Under the pieces are notes generated by a model. It was not told where the DNA came from. It worked only from the letters and a program-made list of their open reading frames with translations, and ran no database searches. Source: Crocinitomicaceae bacterium (GTDB lineage: Bacteria > Bacteroidota > Bacteroidia > Flavobacteriales_D > Crocinitomicaceae). From it: 64,000 nt of DNA. The stretch is from the NCBI GenBank assembly GCA_002709305.1, contig PAQM01000028.1, forward strand, positions 124,001-188,000. The letters run 5' to 3'. Position numbers and translations under genes: made by a program. Position 1 is the first letter of the stretch. Each line of letters opens with the position of its first letter. Positions 44,947 to 56,003 of the stretch are shown piece after piece.

Positions 44947-47744
44947 TGCGCGTCTAGCCAATTATCTGCGAGCTCTATTTCAACTTCCATCGGTACAATC
45001 AAATTTACAGCAGATTCCATCTCACGTTTAACTAGTTCTAACATTAATTCAATTTCTGATTCATGAATATCAAACACAAGTTCATCATGTACTTGAAGAA
45101 GCATCTTAGATTTCAACCTTTTTTCTTCCATTGACCGGTGAACTGCTATCATCGCTAACTTAATAATATCGGCAGCAGAGCCTTGAATAGGAGCATTTAC
45201 TGCATTTCTTTCTGCGTAACCACGAACTACTGCATTGGCAGAATTAATGTCATTTAAATATCTCCTCCTATTCATTATAGTCTCGACATAACCATTCTCT
45301 CTTGCTTTAAAAATAGTTTTATCCATATACGATTTTATTGTTGGATACTGAGAAAAATAACTGTCTATAATCTGTTTGCTCTCTTTTCTAGAAATGTTTA
45401 AGTTCTGTGCTAAACCAAATGCAGATTGGCCATATATAATGCCGAAATTTACTGCTTTTGCAGATCTTCTCTGACTACTTGTAACATCTTTTAAAGGTAC
45501 ATTAAAAACCTTTGACGCAGTGGCCTTGTGAATATCAATGCCTGATTTAAAAGAATCAATCATATTTGTGTCTTGGCTTAATGCTGCAATTATTCTCAAT
45601 TCAATTTGTGAATAATCTGCTGCCATTAATTTAAAATCTTTACCTCTAGGAACAAATGCTCTTCTAATTTCTTTACCTTTTTCAGAACGGATTGGTATAT
45701 TTTGAAGATTTGGATTGTTTGAACTCAAACGACCAGTAGCAGTAACGGTCTGCATGTAATTTGTGTGTATTCTTCCATCAAACTCATCCATCAAGTTGGG
45801 CAATGGATCGACATATGTGTTTTTTAACTTTCTAAGTTGACGATAATCTAAAATAAAAGGTATAATAGGGTGAGCATGTTTCAACTTTTTAAGAACATCT
45901 TCACCTGTTGCATATTGCCCTGTTTTTGTTTTTTTGATTTTATCAGAAATTTTCATCCTATCAAACAGAACTTCTCCTAATTGTTTTGGTGAATCAATAT
46001 TAAAATCAACTCCTGACTCTAACTTAATCAAGCGTTCCAATTCTATTAATCTATCTCCAAGTTCATTTGAATAATTTTTGAGTGATTTGGAATCAATTGA
46101 AATACCTTCTTTCTCCATTGATACAAGAACATGAACAAGTGGCATTTCAATTTCATAAAACAACTTTTTCAAGTGGTTTTTTTGAGTTTCAGGCTCAAAA
46201 ATTTCCATTAATTGAAATGTTATATCTGCATCTTCACAAGCATATTCATAAACTTCATTTGGTGGCAATTCTGACATTGATTTTTGGGATTTCCCCTTTT
46301 TCCCAATAAGTGATTCAATAGAAATTGGTCTATATTTCAAATAATATTCAGACAAAAAGTCCATACTCTGTTTTGAGTCAGGATTAATTAAGTAATGAGC
46401 GATCATTGTGTCAAATATGGGAGCCTTGACTTCAATTCCATATCGATTAATTACTTGAATATCATACTTAATATTGTGTGCTATTTTTTGAATTTTAGTC
46501 GACTCAAAGAATGAACAGAATTCTTGAAGAATTTTTTTTGCTTCTATAAAATTGTATGGCAATGAAACATAAAATGCTTCATTTGGTCTAAAACTAAAAG
46601 AGATACCTATAATATTTGCATTTAATGCATCTAGTCTATCTGTTTCTGTATCAAAAGAAACTTTTCTTTGGTCCATTAAACTTTCTATTAATTTCTTCCG
46701 ACTTTTTTCTGTGTCAATTAAATGATAGCTTATCTTTTCGTTCTCAATTGTTTTAATTTGCTCTTTTTCATCTTCATGAGTGAGCTTTTCTTCAGCAAAT
46801 AAGTCCATCTGTCCGCTTTTTTGAGATGTATAAGTAGTCTGTGAGACCACTATTTCTTCGCCTAGAATTCTACGTGCTAAATTTCTAAACTCTAATTCGA
46901 TAAAAATATTCCGCAATTTTTCAGTGTTAAACTCAGAGACTACCATATCCTTCTCATTTAATTCTACATCAACATCTATAATAATAGTAGCCAACATCTT
47001 TGACATTAATCCTTGATCACTAAAATTTTCAACGTTTTCTCTCTGTTTTCCCTTAAGCTCACTAGAGTGTTCTATTATTCTTTCTATAGAACCGTATTGT
47101 TTTAATAATTTAGAAGCTGTTTTTGGACCAATCCCTGGTATTCCAGGTATATTATCTGCGGAATCACCTTGCAGAGCAAGAATGTCAATAACTTGTTTGA
47201 CATTATCAATGTCAAACTTCTCTAGAACTTTAGACTCACCCCATACTTCAGCCGGATTACCCCCCCTACCTGGCCTATACATAAAAACATTTTTTGTAAC
47301 TAGCTGTGCAAAATCTTTGTCTGGAGTCATCATATAAGTTATAAAACCAGCTTTTTCTGCAACAACAGATAAAGAGCCTATAACATCATCTGCTTCAAAA
47401 CCTTGAACCTCAATAATCGGAATATTAAATGCGCTAATTATATCTTTAATAGGTTGAACCATCGACAAAATCCCTTCTGGTGTTTCATCTCTGTTTGCTT
47501 TGTATTCAGGATATTCTTCTTTCCTGCTAACAGAACCCCCTGGCGGATCAAAAACAACAGCTAGATGAGTGGGTTTTTCATTCCTTATAATATCTAAAAG
47601 TGCATTTGTAAAGCCAAAAGCAGCAGAAGTGTTCTGCCCCTTAGAATTAATTCGAGGGTTTTTTGAAAACGCAAAATATGCTCTGAAAATTATTGCATAA
47701 GCATCAACTAAAAAAAGCTTTTTTTTATGTTCTAAAGAAATCAT
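44943..47744 (-). CDS. polA: DNA polymerase I
   Basis: DNA polymerase I fills gaps and removes primers in replication and repair. The 933-residue protein has all three parts. The 5'-3' exonuclease starts FLVDAYAIIFRAYFAF and includes GFEADDVIG and GIPGIGPKTA. The 3'-5' exonuclease has FDTETD, AHNIKYDI and YACEDADIT, so the DEDD proofreading residues are intact. The polymerase domain has TATGRLSS, DYSQIELRI, RRSAKAVNFGIIYG and QVHDELVFD. cysS lies 12 bases upstream in the same direction; the DUF6438 gene overlaps its end on the other strand. Confidence 0.97.
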   Translation of the reverse strand: MISLEHKKKLFLVDAYAIIFRAYFAFSKNPRINSKGQNTSAAFGFTNALLDIIRNEKPTHLAVVFDPPGGSVSRKEEYPEYKANRDETPEGILSMVQPIKDIISAFNIPIIEVQGFEADDVIGSLSVVAEKAGFITYMMTPDKDFAQLVTKNVFMYRPGRGGNPAEVWGESKVLEKFDIDNVKQVIDILALQGDSADNIPGIPGIGPKTASKLLKQYGSIERIIEHSSELKGKQRENVENFSDQGLMSKMLATIIIDVDVELNEKDMVVSEFNTEKLRNIFIELEFRNLARRILGEEIVVSQTTYTSQKSGQMDLFAEEKLTHEDEKEQIKTIENEKISYHLIDTEKSRKKLIESLMDQRKVSFDTETDRLDALNANIIGISFSFRPNEAFYVSLPYNFIEAKKILQEFCSFFESTKIQKIAHNIKYDIQVINRYGIEVKAPIFDTMIAHYLINPDSKQSMDFLSEYYLKYRPISIESLIGKKGKSQKSMSELPPNEVYEYACEDADITFQLMEIFEPETQKNHLKKLFYEIEMPLVHVLVSMEKEGISIDSKSLKNYSNELGDRLIELERLIKLESGVDFNIDSPKQLGEVLFDRMKISDKIKKTKTGQYATGEDVLKKLKHAHPIIPFILDYRQLRKLKNTYVDPLPNLMDEFDGRIHTNYMQTVTATGRLSSNNPNLQNIPIRSEKGKEIRRAFVPRGKDFKLMAADYSQIELRIIAALSQDTNMIDSFKSGIDIHKATASKVFNVPLKDVTSSQRRSAKAVNFGIIYGQSAFGLAQNLNISRKESKQIIDSYFSQYPTIKSYMDKTIFKARENGYVETIMNRRRYLNDINSANAVVRGYAERNAVNAPIQGSAADIIKLAMIAVHRSMEEKRLKSKMLLQVHDELVFDIHESEIELMLELVKREMESAVNLIVPMEVEIELADNWLDAH

Positions 47745-47756
47745 TTTTATTAAAAA

Positions 47757-49223
47757 TTAATCCCAAGAGCTTCCGTTCTTAGAATCCTTTATAGTAATCC
47801 CTATACTTGCGAGCCCATCACGAATCTTGTCCGAAGTTTTCCAATCTTTATTATTTCTAGCCTCTTCCCGTAGCTGAAGTAATAAATCCATAACGGGAGA
47901 CAATCTATCTTCTGATTTTAAATTAGAATCCTTTAACCCTAGAACATAAAAAAGAAAAGTAGACATCTCTTCTTTAAGTAATTGTCTATCAGAGGAGGAT
48001 ATGGTTTCATCTCCTTTTTTTACTGAATTAATATATTTAACTGCTTCAAAAATATTTGCAATAAGTACAGGAGTATTAAAATCATCATTCATGGCATCAT
48101 AAAAACTCTTTACAATTTTCAATACTGATTCAGAAGAATCTACATTAGTAGGCAAGTTTTCAATCTCATTAATTGTATTAAGTAAACGATGATATCCTTT
48201 TTCTGCGGCAGAAAGAGCCTCTGAAGTGAAGTCTAATGTAGACCTATAATGTGCCTGCATCATAAAGAAACGAACAACCATTGGGTCAAAGGGTTTATCC
48301 ATAAAATCATTCTCACCAGAAAACAACTCACCAGGTAAAATAGAATTATCTATAGACTTACTCATTTTCTTCCCATTAAGTGTAAGCATATTTCCATGCA
48401 TCCAATACCTTACAGGCTTTTTCCCATTTGAAGCCATTGCTTGTGCTATCTCACATTCGTGATGTGGAAATTTCAAATCCATGCCTCCTCCATGAATATC
48501 AAATTCGTCTCCTAAGTATTTTGTGCTCATTGCTGAACATTCTAAATGCCAACCAGGGAAGCCAAAACCCCAAGGTGAGCGCCACTTCATAATATGTTCT
48601 GAAGAAGCTTTTTTCCAAATAGCAAAATCAAAAGGTCCACGCTTCTCTGTTTGTCCGTCTAATTCTCTAGTGTTAGAAATTAGATCTTCTATTTTTCGAC
48701 CTGACAACTCTCCGTAGTTCTGTTTTCTATTATATTTTTCAACATCAAAATAAACAGATCCATTAGACTCATAAGCAAAACCATTATCAATAATAACTCT
48801 AATCATTTCTATCTGTTCCATAATATGCCCAGTGGCTGTAGGTTCAATGTTTGGTGAAAGACAGTTGAAATCATTCATAACCTTATGAAAGTCTAAAGTA
48901 TACTGCTGAACAACCTCCATTGGCTCTATTTTTTCAAGACGTGCTTTCTTTAAAATTTTATCCTCTCCTTGATCACTATCGTCGACTAGATGACCTACAT
49001 CTGTAATATTTCTAACATATCTAACTTTATACCCCAAATGTAGAAGGTATCGATAGACCATATCAAATGAAATAAATGTTCTACAATTACCTAAATGAAC
49101 TTTATTATAAACCGTAGGCCCACAAACATACAACCCTACAAACCCATCTTTAATAGGATTAAATAAAACTTTTTTCCCTTCTAAAGAATTATAAATAGTT
49201 AATTGTTTTTTATTAAAATTCAT
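47757..49223 (-). CDS. cysS: Cysteine--tRNA ligase
   Basis: CysS charges tRNA-Cys with cysteine. The 488-residue class I synthetase has the zinc-binding CGPTVYN, the HIGH-type motif HLGN, the WHLECSAM and HHECEIAQ zinc and substrate residues, and the KMSKS loop. A C-terminal DALR-type helical domain follows. It is encoded between aspS (31 bases upstream) and polA (12 bases downstream), and all three probably share a transcript. Confidence 0.97.
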   Translation of the reverse strand: MNFNKKQLTIYNSLEGKKVLFNPIKDGFVGLYVCGPTVYNKVHLGNCRTFISFDMVYRYLLHLGYKVRYVRNITDVGHLVDDSDQGEDKILKKARLEKIEPMEVVQQYTLDFHKVMNDFNCLSPNIEPTATGHIMEQIEMIRVIIDNGFAYESNGSVYFDVEKYNRKQNYGELSGRKIEDLISNTRELDGQTEKRGPFDFAIWKKASSEHIMKWRSPWGFGFPGWHLECSAMSTKYLGDEFDIHGGGMDLKFPHHECEIAQAMASNGKKPVRYWMHGNMLTLNGKKMSKSIDNSILPGELFSGENDFMDKPFDPMVVRFFMMQAHYRSTLDFTSEALSAAEKGYHRLLNTINEIENLPTNVDSSESVLKIVKSFYDAMNDDFNTPVLIANIFEAVKYINSVKKGDETISSSDRQLLKEEMSTFLFYVLGLKDSNLKSEDRLSPVMDLLLQLREEARNNKDWKTSDKIRDGLASIGITIKDSKNGSSWD

Positions 49224-49254
49224 TAAATTATATATTACTTAAAAACCTTATTTA

Positions 49255-50997
49255 CTATGATTTAATCCCTAATTCATTAATCTGCTCTATATTTAAAGGT
49301 GAAGGTGCATCAATCATCACGTCACGACCACTATTATTTTTAGGAAAGGCGATATAATCTCGAATAGAATCTACACCATCCATTGTTGCAACTAAACGGT
49401 CTAAACCAAATGCGATACCTCCGTGAGGAGGAGCTCCATATTCAAATGCGGACATCAAAAATCCGAACTGCTCTTCTGCTTCGTCTTTTGTAAATCCTAA
49501 CAAATCAAACATTTTTGATTGAAGCTCACGGCGATGGATACGAATTGAACCTCCACCAAGCTCTACTCCATTCATTACTAAATCATATGCGTTTGCCCTT
49601 ATTTGACTTGGGGCAGAGTCAAACAAATCGATGTCTTCTACTTTTGGAGAAGTGAATGGATGATGTTTTGCATGATAACGTTTTTCATCTTCATCCCACT
49701 CAAAAAGAGGAAAATCTACAACCCATAATGGGTTAAAAACATTTGGGTCTCTCAACCCTAACTTATCTGCCATATGTAAACGAAGATCGTTCATTTGCTT
49801 TCTTGTCTTATCTAATTCTCCGCTAATTAGCAATAATAAGTCTCCTGGCTTAGCTTCCGCTAATTTAGCCCAACAATCTAAATCCTTTTGAGAATAAAAC
49901 TTATCTACTGAGGATTTATAGGTCCCATCTTGATTACACTTCAAATAAACTAACCCTTTACATCCTATTTGAGGCCTACGAACCCAATCTGTTAATTTGT
50001 CTATTTCTTTTCTTGAATATTCCGAACACCCCTTAGCATTGATAGCTAAAACTTGTTCAGCATTATCAAAAATTGCAAAACCTTTATTCTTAGTAACTTC
50101 ATTCATGTCAACAAATTCCATAGCAAAACGAGTGTCTGGTTTATCAGAACCAAACCGTTCCATAGCTTCTTGATAGCTAATTCTGGGGAATTTTTCTTCT
50201 AATTCAACACCTATAACTACTCGGAATAAATGTTTAATTAATTCTTCAAATAAGTTTAATACATCTTCTTGCTCAACAAAAGACATCTCACAGTCAATTT
50301 GAGTGAATTCAGGTTGACGATCAGCCCTCAAATCTTCATCTCTAAAACACTTAACAATTTGGTAATAGCGATCAAAACCTGAAACCATTAACAATTGCTT
50401 GAAGGTCTGAGGAGACTGAGGTAATGCATAATATTCTCCCTCATTCATTCTGCTGGGAACAACAAAGTCTCTAGCTCCTTCAGGTGTTGATTTGATTAAG
50501 ACAGGTGTTTCAACATCTAAAAATTCTTTTGAATCCAAAAACTTTCTCGTTTCTAAAGAGACCCTATTTCTTAATCTTAATTTTTCTTGCACACAGCTAC
50601 GGCGTAAATCTAAATATCTATACTTTGCTCTTAAATCTTCTCCCCCATCTGTATTTTGCTCTATAGTAAAAGGTGGGGTTATAGAACTATTTAATACTTT
50701 TAAAGAGAGAACTTTAATTTCAATATCTCCTGTTGGAATATTCTTATTTTTACTTGAACGTTCAATTACTTCACCTTTAATCTGAATAACAAATTCACGT
50801 CCTAATTTTCTTGCTTTTTCAGTTAACTCTTTTTCATCATCAACATTAAACGCTAACTGAGTAACCCCATAGCGATCTCTTAGGTCTACAAATGTCATCC
50901 CCCCTAAATCTCTTGACTTCTGAACCCAGCCAGATAAAAGAACCTTTAATCCTATATCTGAATAACGTAATTCACCGCAAGTATGTGATCTATACAT
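49255..50997 (-). CDS. aspS: Aspartate--tRNA ligase
   Basis: AspS charges tRNA-Asp with aspartate. The 580-residue class IIb synthetase has an N-terminal anticodon-binding OB domain (about 1-105), motif 1 around FLDVETPVL, motif 2 with [18 protein letters not shown], a bacterial GAD insertion domain (about 290-410) and motif 3 in [10 protein letters not shown]. The length and GAD insert mark it as bacterial-type. An alternative longer start is not needed. It precedes cysS and follows the carboxylase gene by about 50 bases. Confidence 0.97.
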   Translation of the reverse strand: MYRSHTCGELRYSDIGLKVLLSGWVQKSRDLGGMTFVDLRDRYGVTQLAFNVDDEKELTEKARKLGREFVIQIKGEVIERSSKNKNIPTGDIEIKVLSLKVLNSSITPPFTIEQNTDGGEDLRAKYRYLDLRRSCVQEKLRLRNRVSLETRKFLDSKEFLDVETPVLIKSTPEGARDFVVPSRMNEGEYYALPQSPQTFKQLLMVSGFDRYYQIVKCFRDEDLRADRQPEFTQIDCEMSFVEQEDVLNLFEELIKHLFRVVIGVELEEKFPRISYQEAMERFGSDKPDTRFAMEFVDMNEVTKNKGFAIFDNAEQVLAINAKGCSEYSRKEIDKLTDWVRRPQIGCKGLVYLKCNQDGTYKSSVDKFYSQKDLDCWAKLAEAKPGDLLLLISGELDKTRKQMNDLRLHMADKLGLRDPNVFNPLWVVDFPLFEWDEDEKRYHAKHHPFTSPKVEDIDLFDSAPSQIRANAYDLVMNGVELGGGSIRIHRRELQSKMFDLLGFTKDEAEEQFGFLMSAFEYGAPPHGGIAFGLDRLVATMDGVDSIRDYIAFPKNNSGRDVMIDAPSPLNIEQINELGIKS

Positions 50998-51047
50998 AAT
51001 AATATCATTTAAAAATAAAATTAACCCCCTTATATTCTATATTTGAA

Positions 51048-52589
51048 TTACAGAGGGATGTTTCCATGTTTTTTTCGAGGTAAAACATCCGCTTTATTTT
51101 CTAGCATTTTAAATCCTGCTATTACTTTACTCCTAGTCTCCTCAGGGAGAATAACATCATCAATAATCCCTCGCTCAGCTGCCCTGTAAGGATTAGCAAA
51201 CATTTTAGCATACTCCGATTCCTTCTCTAACCACTTCTCTTTTGGGTCATTGGCTTTCGATATTTCTCGTTTAAATATTATTTCTGCCGCACCTTTAGCA
51301 CCCATAACAGCAATTTCTGCTGTTGGCCAAGCAAAATTTAAATCTGCACCTATACTCTTAGAATTCATTACATCAAAAGCGCCACCATATGCTTTACGTG
51401 TTATGACTGTTATTCTAGGAACTGTTGCCTCTGAAAATGCATAAAGCAATTTTGCGCCATGTGTAATTATCCCTCTCCATTCTTGATCTGTCCCAGGGAG
51501 AAAGCCTGGCACATCCTCAAACACTAATAAAGAAATATTAAACGCGTCACAAAAACGAACAAAACGGGCCCCTTTTCTTGAAGCATCAATATCTAAAACT
51601 CCTGCTAATGACTCAGGTTGATTAGCAACCACGCCTATTGTTCTTCCCTCAACACGAGCAAACCCAATAACAATATTTTTCGCAAAATCTTTATGAATTT
51701 CCTTGAAGCTATTATCATCTATAACTGAATCTACAACCTTTCTAATATCATAAGGTAGGCTATTGTTTTCTGGAAGTATCTTTTTTATTGTATCTAATTT
51801 TGATCTATTAAATGAAAATTTCGTTGGACTAGGTGGCATCTCATCCATGTTTTGTGGCATAAAAGTTATTAATTCTCTAACCAACTTTAATGCTTCAATA
51901 TCATTTGAAACTGTAAAATGATTTACCCCTGACTTTTCTGCATGAGCTTTTGCACCACCTAAATCCTCAGAAGAAACTTCTTCATGTGTTACTGTTTTAA
52001 CAACATTTGGACCTGTAACAAACATATATGAAGTATCTTCAACCATAATAGTAAAGTCTGTCAATGCGGGAGAATACACTGCGCCCCCAGCACAAGGTCC
52101 CATAATTACACTAATTTGAGGGATTACACCAGAAGCTCTTGTGTTTCTATAAAAAATATCCGCATAACCAGCCAAAGAAATGACACCTTCTTGAATTCGA
52201 GCACCACCAGAATCATTTAACCCAATTAAAGGTGCGCCATTCTGCATTGCTAGGTCCATTATCCTGCAAATTTTAGCAGCATGTGCCTCTGACAAAGAAC
52301 CACCGAAAACAGTGAAGTCTTGTGAAAAAACATAAATTAATCTACCATGAATTCTTCCAAAACCAGTTACAACACCATCGCCAGGTATTTTATTTTTTTC
52401 TAAACCAAAAGAGCTCGAACGATGCTCAACAAATTGTCCAATCTCATTAAAAGAATTTTCATCCAACAGTAAAGTGATACGTTCACGAGCAGTAAGCTTC
52501 CCTTTACTATGTTGACGTTTAATCCGCTCTTCTCCACCCCCTAACATAGAGCCACTTCTTCGATCTTTTAGTTCTTGATTCTTATCCAT
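51048..52589 (-). CDS. Acyl-CoA carboxylase beta subunit (propionyl-CoA type carboxyltransferase)
   Basis: This 513-residue carboxyltransferase moves a carboxyl group from biotin to an acyl-CoA, usually propionyl-CoA, making methylmalonyl-CoA. The N-terminal half has [28 protein letters not shown] and [11 protein letters not shown]. The second half has [27 protein letters not shown] and [15 protein letters not shown]. These form the two oxyanion-hole sites of the family. It could be PccB, an acetyl-CoA carboxylase beta of the same type, or the MmdA subunit of a decarboxylase; the biotin-carrying subunits are not nearby. A -7 promoter box lies 28 bases upstream. Confidence 0.9.
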   Translation of the reverse strand: MDKNQELKDRRSGSMLGGGEERIKRQHSKGKLTARERITLLLDENSFNEIGQFVEHRSSSFGLEKNKIPGDGVVTGFGRIHGRLIYVFSQDFTVFGGSLSEAHAAKICRIMDLAMQNGAPLIGLNDSGGARIQEGVISLAGYADIFYRNTRASGVIPQISVIMGPCAGGAVYSPALTDFTIMVEDTSYMFVTGPNVVKTVTHEEVSSEDLGGAKAHAEKSGVNHFTVSNDIEALKLVRELITFMPQNMDEMPPSPTKFSFNRSKLDTIKKILPENNSLPYDIRKVVDSVIDDNSFKEIHKDFAKNIVIGFARVEGRTIGVVANQPESLAGVLDIDASRKGARFVRFCDAFNISLLVFEDVPGFLPGTDQEWRGIITHGAKLLYAFSEATVPRITVITRKAYGGAFDVMNSKSIGADLNFAWPTAEIAVMGAKGAAEIIFKREISKANDPKEKWLEKESEYAKMFANPYRAAERGIIDDVILPEETRSKVIAGFKMLENKADVLPRKKHGNIPL

Positions 52590-52617
52590 TTCTCTTAGTT
52601 TAATCTCATACTTAAAA

Positions 52618-52625
52618 CAAAAATA
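52618..52625 (-). promoter_or_regulatory. Bacteroidetes -7 promoter box of the carboxylase gene
   Basis: The minus strand reads TATTTTTG, matching TAnnTTTG, 28 bases before the ATG at 52589. No -33 TTG is seen at the expected distance. Confidence 0.35.
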
Positions 52626-52669
52626 ATTTTATTATAAGAAATATTATATGAAATTAACAAAATGATTCT

Positions 52670-53533
52670 TTATTGTATCTCAATCCAAAATGAACCGCCA
52701 TGTTTTTCAACTAAATCTAATTTTTTATTAGACCAAATTGGATTTAAAATTTGACTTAATTCTTTATCCTCACTAATAAAATAATTAGGCATTATTATTT
52801 TATATTTCTCTGGGTTCGCTATTATAAAAGCTGCCAAAACATATTGCTCTGAATAAGCTCTATCACACATAAACTGAGGATAATCATATGGCAAATAAAT
52901 ATCATGAAACTGTACTATTACTCCTGACTTTAATAGTGGTAAAATCTCAAGAAAACAAACAGTGGCGTCAGAATTTGGAAGTACTCGATGTGAATTATCT
53001 ATAAAAATAATATCTCCTGCATCTAATTCTTCAAACATTGAATAATCCTTTAAATCTTGGATTGGCATACGAATAATGGTATCAGCCAAATGGTTAATGT
53101 CTGCACGTGGATACGGATCAATTGAGGTTATCTTTGTGTCTAGGTTGTTTTCATCAACCGATTTTCTTACAACTTTAGTAGAATTTCCCGATCCAATCTC
53201 GATATATTTTTTAGGCTTTATTAGTGCAACAAATCCATACAAAATTATAATATCCAAGCCCGGAAGGAATTTATTATCCCAAACGGGTTGATCACTGTTT
53301 TTCTCATCAATGGAAAAATTTAAGTTATCAAAAACCTCTTTGTAAAAAAGGATTTTTTTCAACCTGCAAAAAATTTCATACCTATTTTTTTCAATAATTG
53401 AATAAAGTAAACGCCTTGTCTTGTTTGATTCATGAACGAAACGTGGTTTAAGTTCAACTGGATAATCTAAGTGAAGTGTTTGTCTTCTTTTAGAAAAAAA
53501 ATAGTATAACGATTTTAATTTTTTTATTAACAT
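52670..53533 (-). CDS. Class I SAM-dependent methyltransferase
   Basis: This 287-residue protein has a basic N-terminal region and a Rossmann methyltransferase core: motif I YIEIGSGNSTKV at about residues 114-125, the acidic motif II end in SIDPYP, and GDIIFIDNSHR (motif IV). The metal- or substrate-binding VQFHDIYLPYDYP segment follows. The pattern resembles the Methyltransf_24 or CmcI-like group, whose members methylate small molecules or sugars. The target is unknown. It lies between pgk and the carboxylase gene with 40-80 base gaps and has no surface-polysaccharide neighbours. Confidence 0.8.
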   Translation of the reverse strand: MLIKKLKSLYYFFSKRRQTLHLDYPVELKPRFVHESNKTRRLLYSIIEKNRYEIFCRLKKILFYKEVFDNLNFSIDEKNSDQPVWDNKFLPGLDIIILYGFVALIKPKKYIEIGSGNSTKVVRKSVDENNLDTKITSIDPYPRADINHLADTIIRMPIQDLKDYSMFEELDAGDIIFIDNSHRVLPNSDATVCFLEILPLLKSGVIVQFHDIYLPYDYPQFMCDRAYSEQYVLAAFIIANPEKYKIIMPNYFISEDKELSQILNPIWSNKKLDLVEKHGGSFWIEIQ

Positions 53534-53574
53534 GAATAATGTCTTTTAAACATTCCAAAAAAACTTATTTTATC

Positions 53575-54768
53575 TTAACTTTTAATCGCCTTAATACCAG
53601 GCAATTCTTTACCCTCTAAATATTCTAACATTGCTCCGCCCCCAGTTGAAACATAACTAACTTTATGAGATAAACCGAATTTATTTATTGCAGCAACAGA
53701 GTCACCTCCTCCAACTAATGAAAAAGAACCTTTACTTGTGGCACTTACAATTGCATTAGCAACTCCCAAAGTTCCATGCTTAAAATTATCCATTTCAAAA
53801 ACACCCATAGGGCCGTTCCATAAAATCAATCGAGATTTAGAAATAATCTTAGAGCATTCTTTAATTGTTTTAGGACCAACATCTAACCCCATCCAACCAT
53901 CAGGTATTTTATCAATCATTGTCTCTGCTATATTTGCTTCGTTTTTAAATGAATCAGCAATAACTGAGTCAATTGGTATGTATAATTTTACACCCTTTCT
54001 TTTTGCTAATAATCTGATTTTTTTAGCTGTCTCTATATAATCTTCTTCAACTAATGAATTTCCAACTTTTCCACCAGCTGATTTGACAAAAGTATAAGCC
54101 ATGCCTCCTCCCACAATAAGATTATCAACTATGTCTATAAGACGCTCAATAATAATTATCTTAGATGAAACTTTTGCTCCACCAACAATTGCTGTTGAAG
54201 GCTTTTCTTCACTGTTTAAGAGTCTATCTACATTTTCTATTTCTCCTTTTATTAGAAATCCAAACATCTTAGCATTAGGGAAATGTTTTGCAATAACGGT
54301 TGTGCTAGCATGTGCACGATGAGCCGTCCCAAATGCATCGTTAACAAAAACATCTCCATGTTTTGATAAAGCTTCAGCAAAACTCTCTGCACCTATTGTT
54401 TCTTCCTTGTAATAACGGACATTTTCAAGGAGTAGGACCTGTCCAGGTTTTAGCTTAGAGCTAATTTTAAAAGCCTCATCTCCAATACAATCATCGGTAA
54501 AATGTACCTCTACCCCTAATACATCTGAGACACTTTTAAGAATGTTTTTTAAAGAAAATCTTTTATTCAAAGAGCCTTTAGGTCTACCTAAATGTGATAT
54601 AAGAACCACACTGCCTCCACTATCTAAAATATGACGAATAGTAGTAGATGCAGCCTTAATCCTAGTGTCGTCTATAACTTTTAATGTACCCTTGTCTATT
54701 GGCACATTAAAATCAACTCTAACTAAAGCTCTTTTACCTCTAAAATTATAACTGCTTATTTCTTGCAT
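53575..54768 (-). CDS. pgk: Phosphoglycerate kinase
   Basis: Phosphoglycerate kinase makes ATP from 1,3-bisphosphoglycerate in glycolysis. The 397-residue protein is full length, with RVDFNVPIDKG at the N-terminus, LISHLGRPKG, LLENVRYYKEE, NDAFGTAHRAHAST, AIVGGAKVSSK in the hinge region, LWNGPMGVFE and SLVGGGDSVAA for nucleotide binding. All substrate Arg residues appear present. It is flanked by gatC and the methyltransferase gene in the same direction. Confidence 0.97.
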   Translation of the reverse strand: MQEISSYNFRGKRALVRVDFNVPIDKGTLKVIDDTRIKAASTTIRHILDSGGSVVLISHLGRPKGSLNKRFSLKNILKSVSDVLGVEVHFTDDCIGDEAFKISSKLKPGQVLLLENVRYYKEETIGAESFAEALSKHGDVFVNDAFGTAHRAHASTTVIAKHFPNAKMFGFLIKGEIENVDRLLNSEEKPSTAIVGGAKVSSKIIIIERLIDIVDNLIVGGGMAYTFVKSAGGKVGNSLVEEDYIETAKKIRLLAKRKGVKLYIPIDSVIADSFKNEANIAETMIDKIPDGWMGLDVGPKTIKECSKIISKSRLILWNGPMGVFEMDNFKHGTLGVANAIVSATSKGSFSLVGGGDSVAAINKFGLSHKVSYVSTGGGAMLEYLEGKELPGIKAIKS

Positions 54769-54837
54769 AGTTAAGTGTTGAAAGAGTAAAGTTAGTAACT
54801 TTGAATGAATCTATTTTCTGTTTCTGACTAGCTTATT

Positions 54838-55134
54838 TTATTTCTCTAAGACTTTAGGTATTCTAAAATAATCCGAATCTTTTTTTGGAGCATTTTTCAA
54901 GACTTCCTCCTGAGTAATGTTCTCTTTAGGGTCATCCTCGCGTAAACGGTTTATTTCATTAGTCATATAGATTAAAGGCTCTACATTTTCCGTATTAACC
55001 TCCTTCAGCTTCTCTATAAATTGAATGATTTTATTCAAATCCTCCTGAATAGCCTTTTTACCATTTTCACTCTCAAATTCTAACTGAGCTAAATGTGCAA
55101 TATGATCAAATGTTTCTTCAGATATTTTAGACAT
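54838..55134 (-). CDS. gatC: Asp-tRNA(Asn)/Glu-tRNA(Gln) amidotransferase subunit C
   Basis: GatC is the small chaperone-like subunit of the GatCAB complex, which amidates misacylated Glu-tRNA(Gln) or Asp-tRNA(Asn). From the ATG at 55134 it has 98 residues. It starts MSKISEETFDHIAHLAQLEF, followed by a helix with LNKIIQFIEKLKEVNTENVEPL and the conserved LREDDP segment. A TTG nine bases upstream would overlap a promoter-like box, so the ATG is preferred. gatA and gatB are not in the window. It follows plsC closely. Confidence 0.92.
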   Translation of the reverse strand: MSKISEETFDHIAHLAQLEFESENGKKAIQEDLNKIIQFIEKLKEVNTENVEPLIYMTNEINRLREDDPKENITQEEVLKNAPKKDSDYFRIPKVLEK

Positions 55135-55140
55135 AATAAA

Positions 55141-55148
55141 CAAAGATA
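55141..55148 (-). promoter_or_regulatory. Bacteroidetes -7 promoter box of gatC
   Basis: The minus strand reads TATCTTTG, an exact TAnnTTTG match ending six bases before the gatC ATG at 55134. It lies in the few bases between plsC and gatC, which makes a chance match possible, but if real the mRNA would have almost no leader. Confidence 0.35.
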
Positions 55149-55151
55149 ATA

Positions 55152-55913
55152 TTAATCAACTAAATCTGGATACTCTTGTATAAGAGCAGACTCTATTATC
55201 TTAAAAGACTTGTTTGCTAATTCTGTTTGGGAGAGACGTCGAACTTCTTCTTTAGATATAAAGGGATGAATATACACGAAACTTAAACCAGGCCTTGCTA
55301 TACCTTTTATGTTTGAAGGGTTGTTTAACAATTTATGGTTGTTTATAAACGTAATAGGTACAATGGGTACGTCACTACTCTTCGCTAATTGAAATGAACC
55401 CTCTTTAAACTTAATCATCTTTGGATTATTAAGGCTTGGTATTCCTCCTTCAGGAAAAATGACTAGAGACCAACCCTTTTTTAACTCTCGTTTTGATTTA
55501 ATTAATGACTTGGCCGCTTTTAACTTGTTTTGTCGAAATACCGGTATATGTAACTTCTTAAAATATGTTTTTATTAAAGGGTAACTTAAAAGCTCGCTTT
55601 TACCTAGGAAAAGAAAACGATTCTTTGGTAAAATAGAAGGGAGTAAAAAAATATCTAAATATGAAATGTGATTAGCAACGATAATATATGGTGCATTTGG
55701 TAGGGGGCTATTCATCTTTTTCACAACAAAATAAAAACAAAAGACTCGCATAGACCAACTCCAAGCTACAAAAAAGGGGAATGTGTGTTTTTTTAATTTT
55801 TCAGAAAAAAGAAGGGGTACAATCAAAGGATAAAAGAAAAGAGTAGTTATAGAAAAAATAATTGTGATGTAAAATTTCCATAAAACAGAGACTATTATTC
55901 TAGCGATTATCAT
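55152..55913 (-). CDS. plsC: 1-acyl-sn-glycerol-3-phosphate acyltransferase
   Basis: PlsC acylates lysophosphatidic acid to phosphatidic acid at the inner membrane. The 253-residue protein has a hydrophobic N-terminus (about 5-35 and 45-65) and the catalytic NHISYLD (His-x4-Asp) near residue 81. The FLFLGKSEL segment follows, then FPEGGIPS (substrate Arg/Glu block) and VPIVPITFINNH. The length is normal. gatC begins 17 bases downstream. It diverges from trpS. Confidence 0.92.
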   Translation of the reverse strand: MIIARIIVSVLWKFYITIIFSITTLFFYPLIVPLLFSEKLKKHTFPFFVAWSWSMRVFCFYFVVKKMNSPLPNAPYIIVANHISYLDIFLLPSILPKNRFLFLGKSELLSYPLIKTYFKKLHIPVFRQNKLKAAKSLIKSKRELKKGWSLVIFPEGGIPSLNNPKMIKFKEGSFQLAKSSDVPIVPITFINNHKLLNNPSNIKGIARPGLSFVYIHPFISKEEVRRLSQTELANKSFKIIESALIQEYPDLVD

Positions 55914-56003
55914 AAACCAAAAATACGAATTTCAACCTGTTGATATCTATTGTTAATGAATATTCCTGTCAAAATGATTATTTTCGTTTGAAACAAAATA
56001 TAA

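Noticed and set aside
54796-54803. TAACTTTG on the plus strand between pgk and gatC
   Set aside because: It points into gatC in antisense and has no gene to serve.
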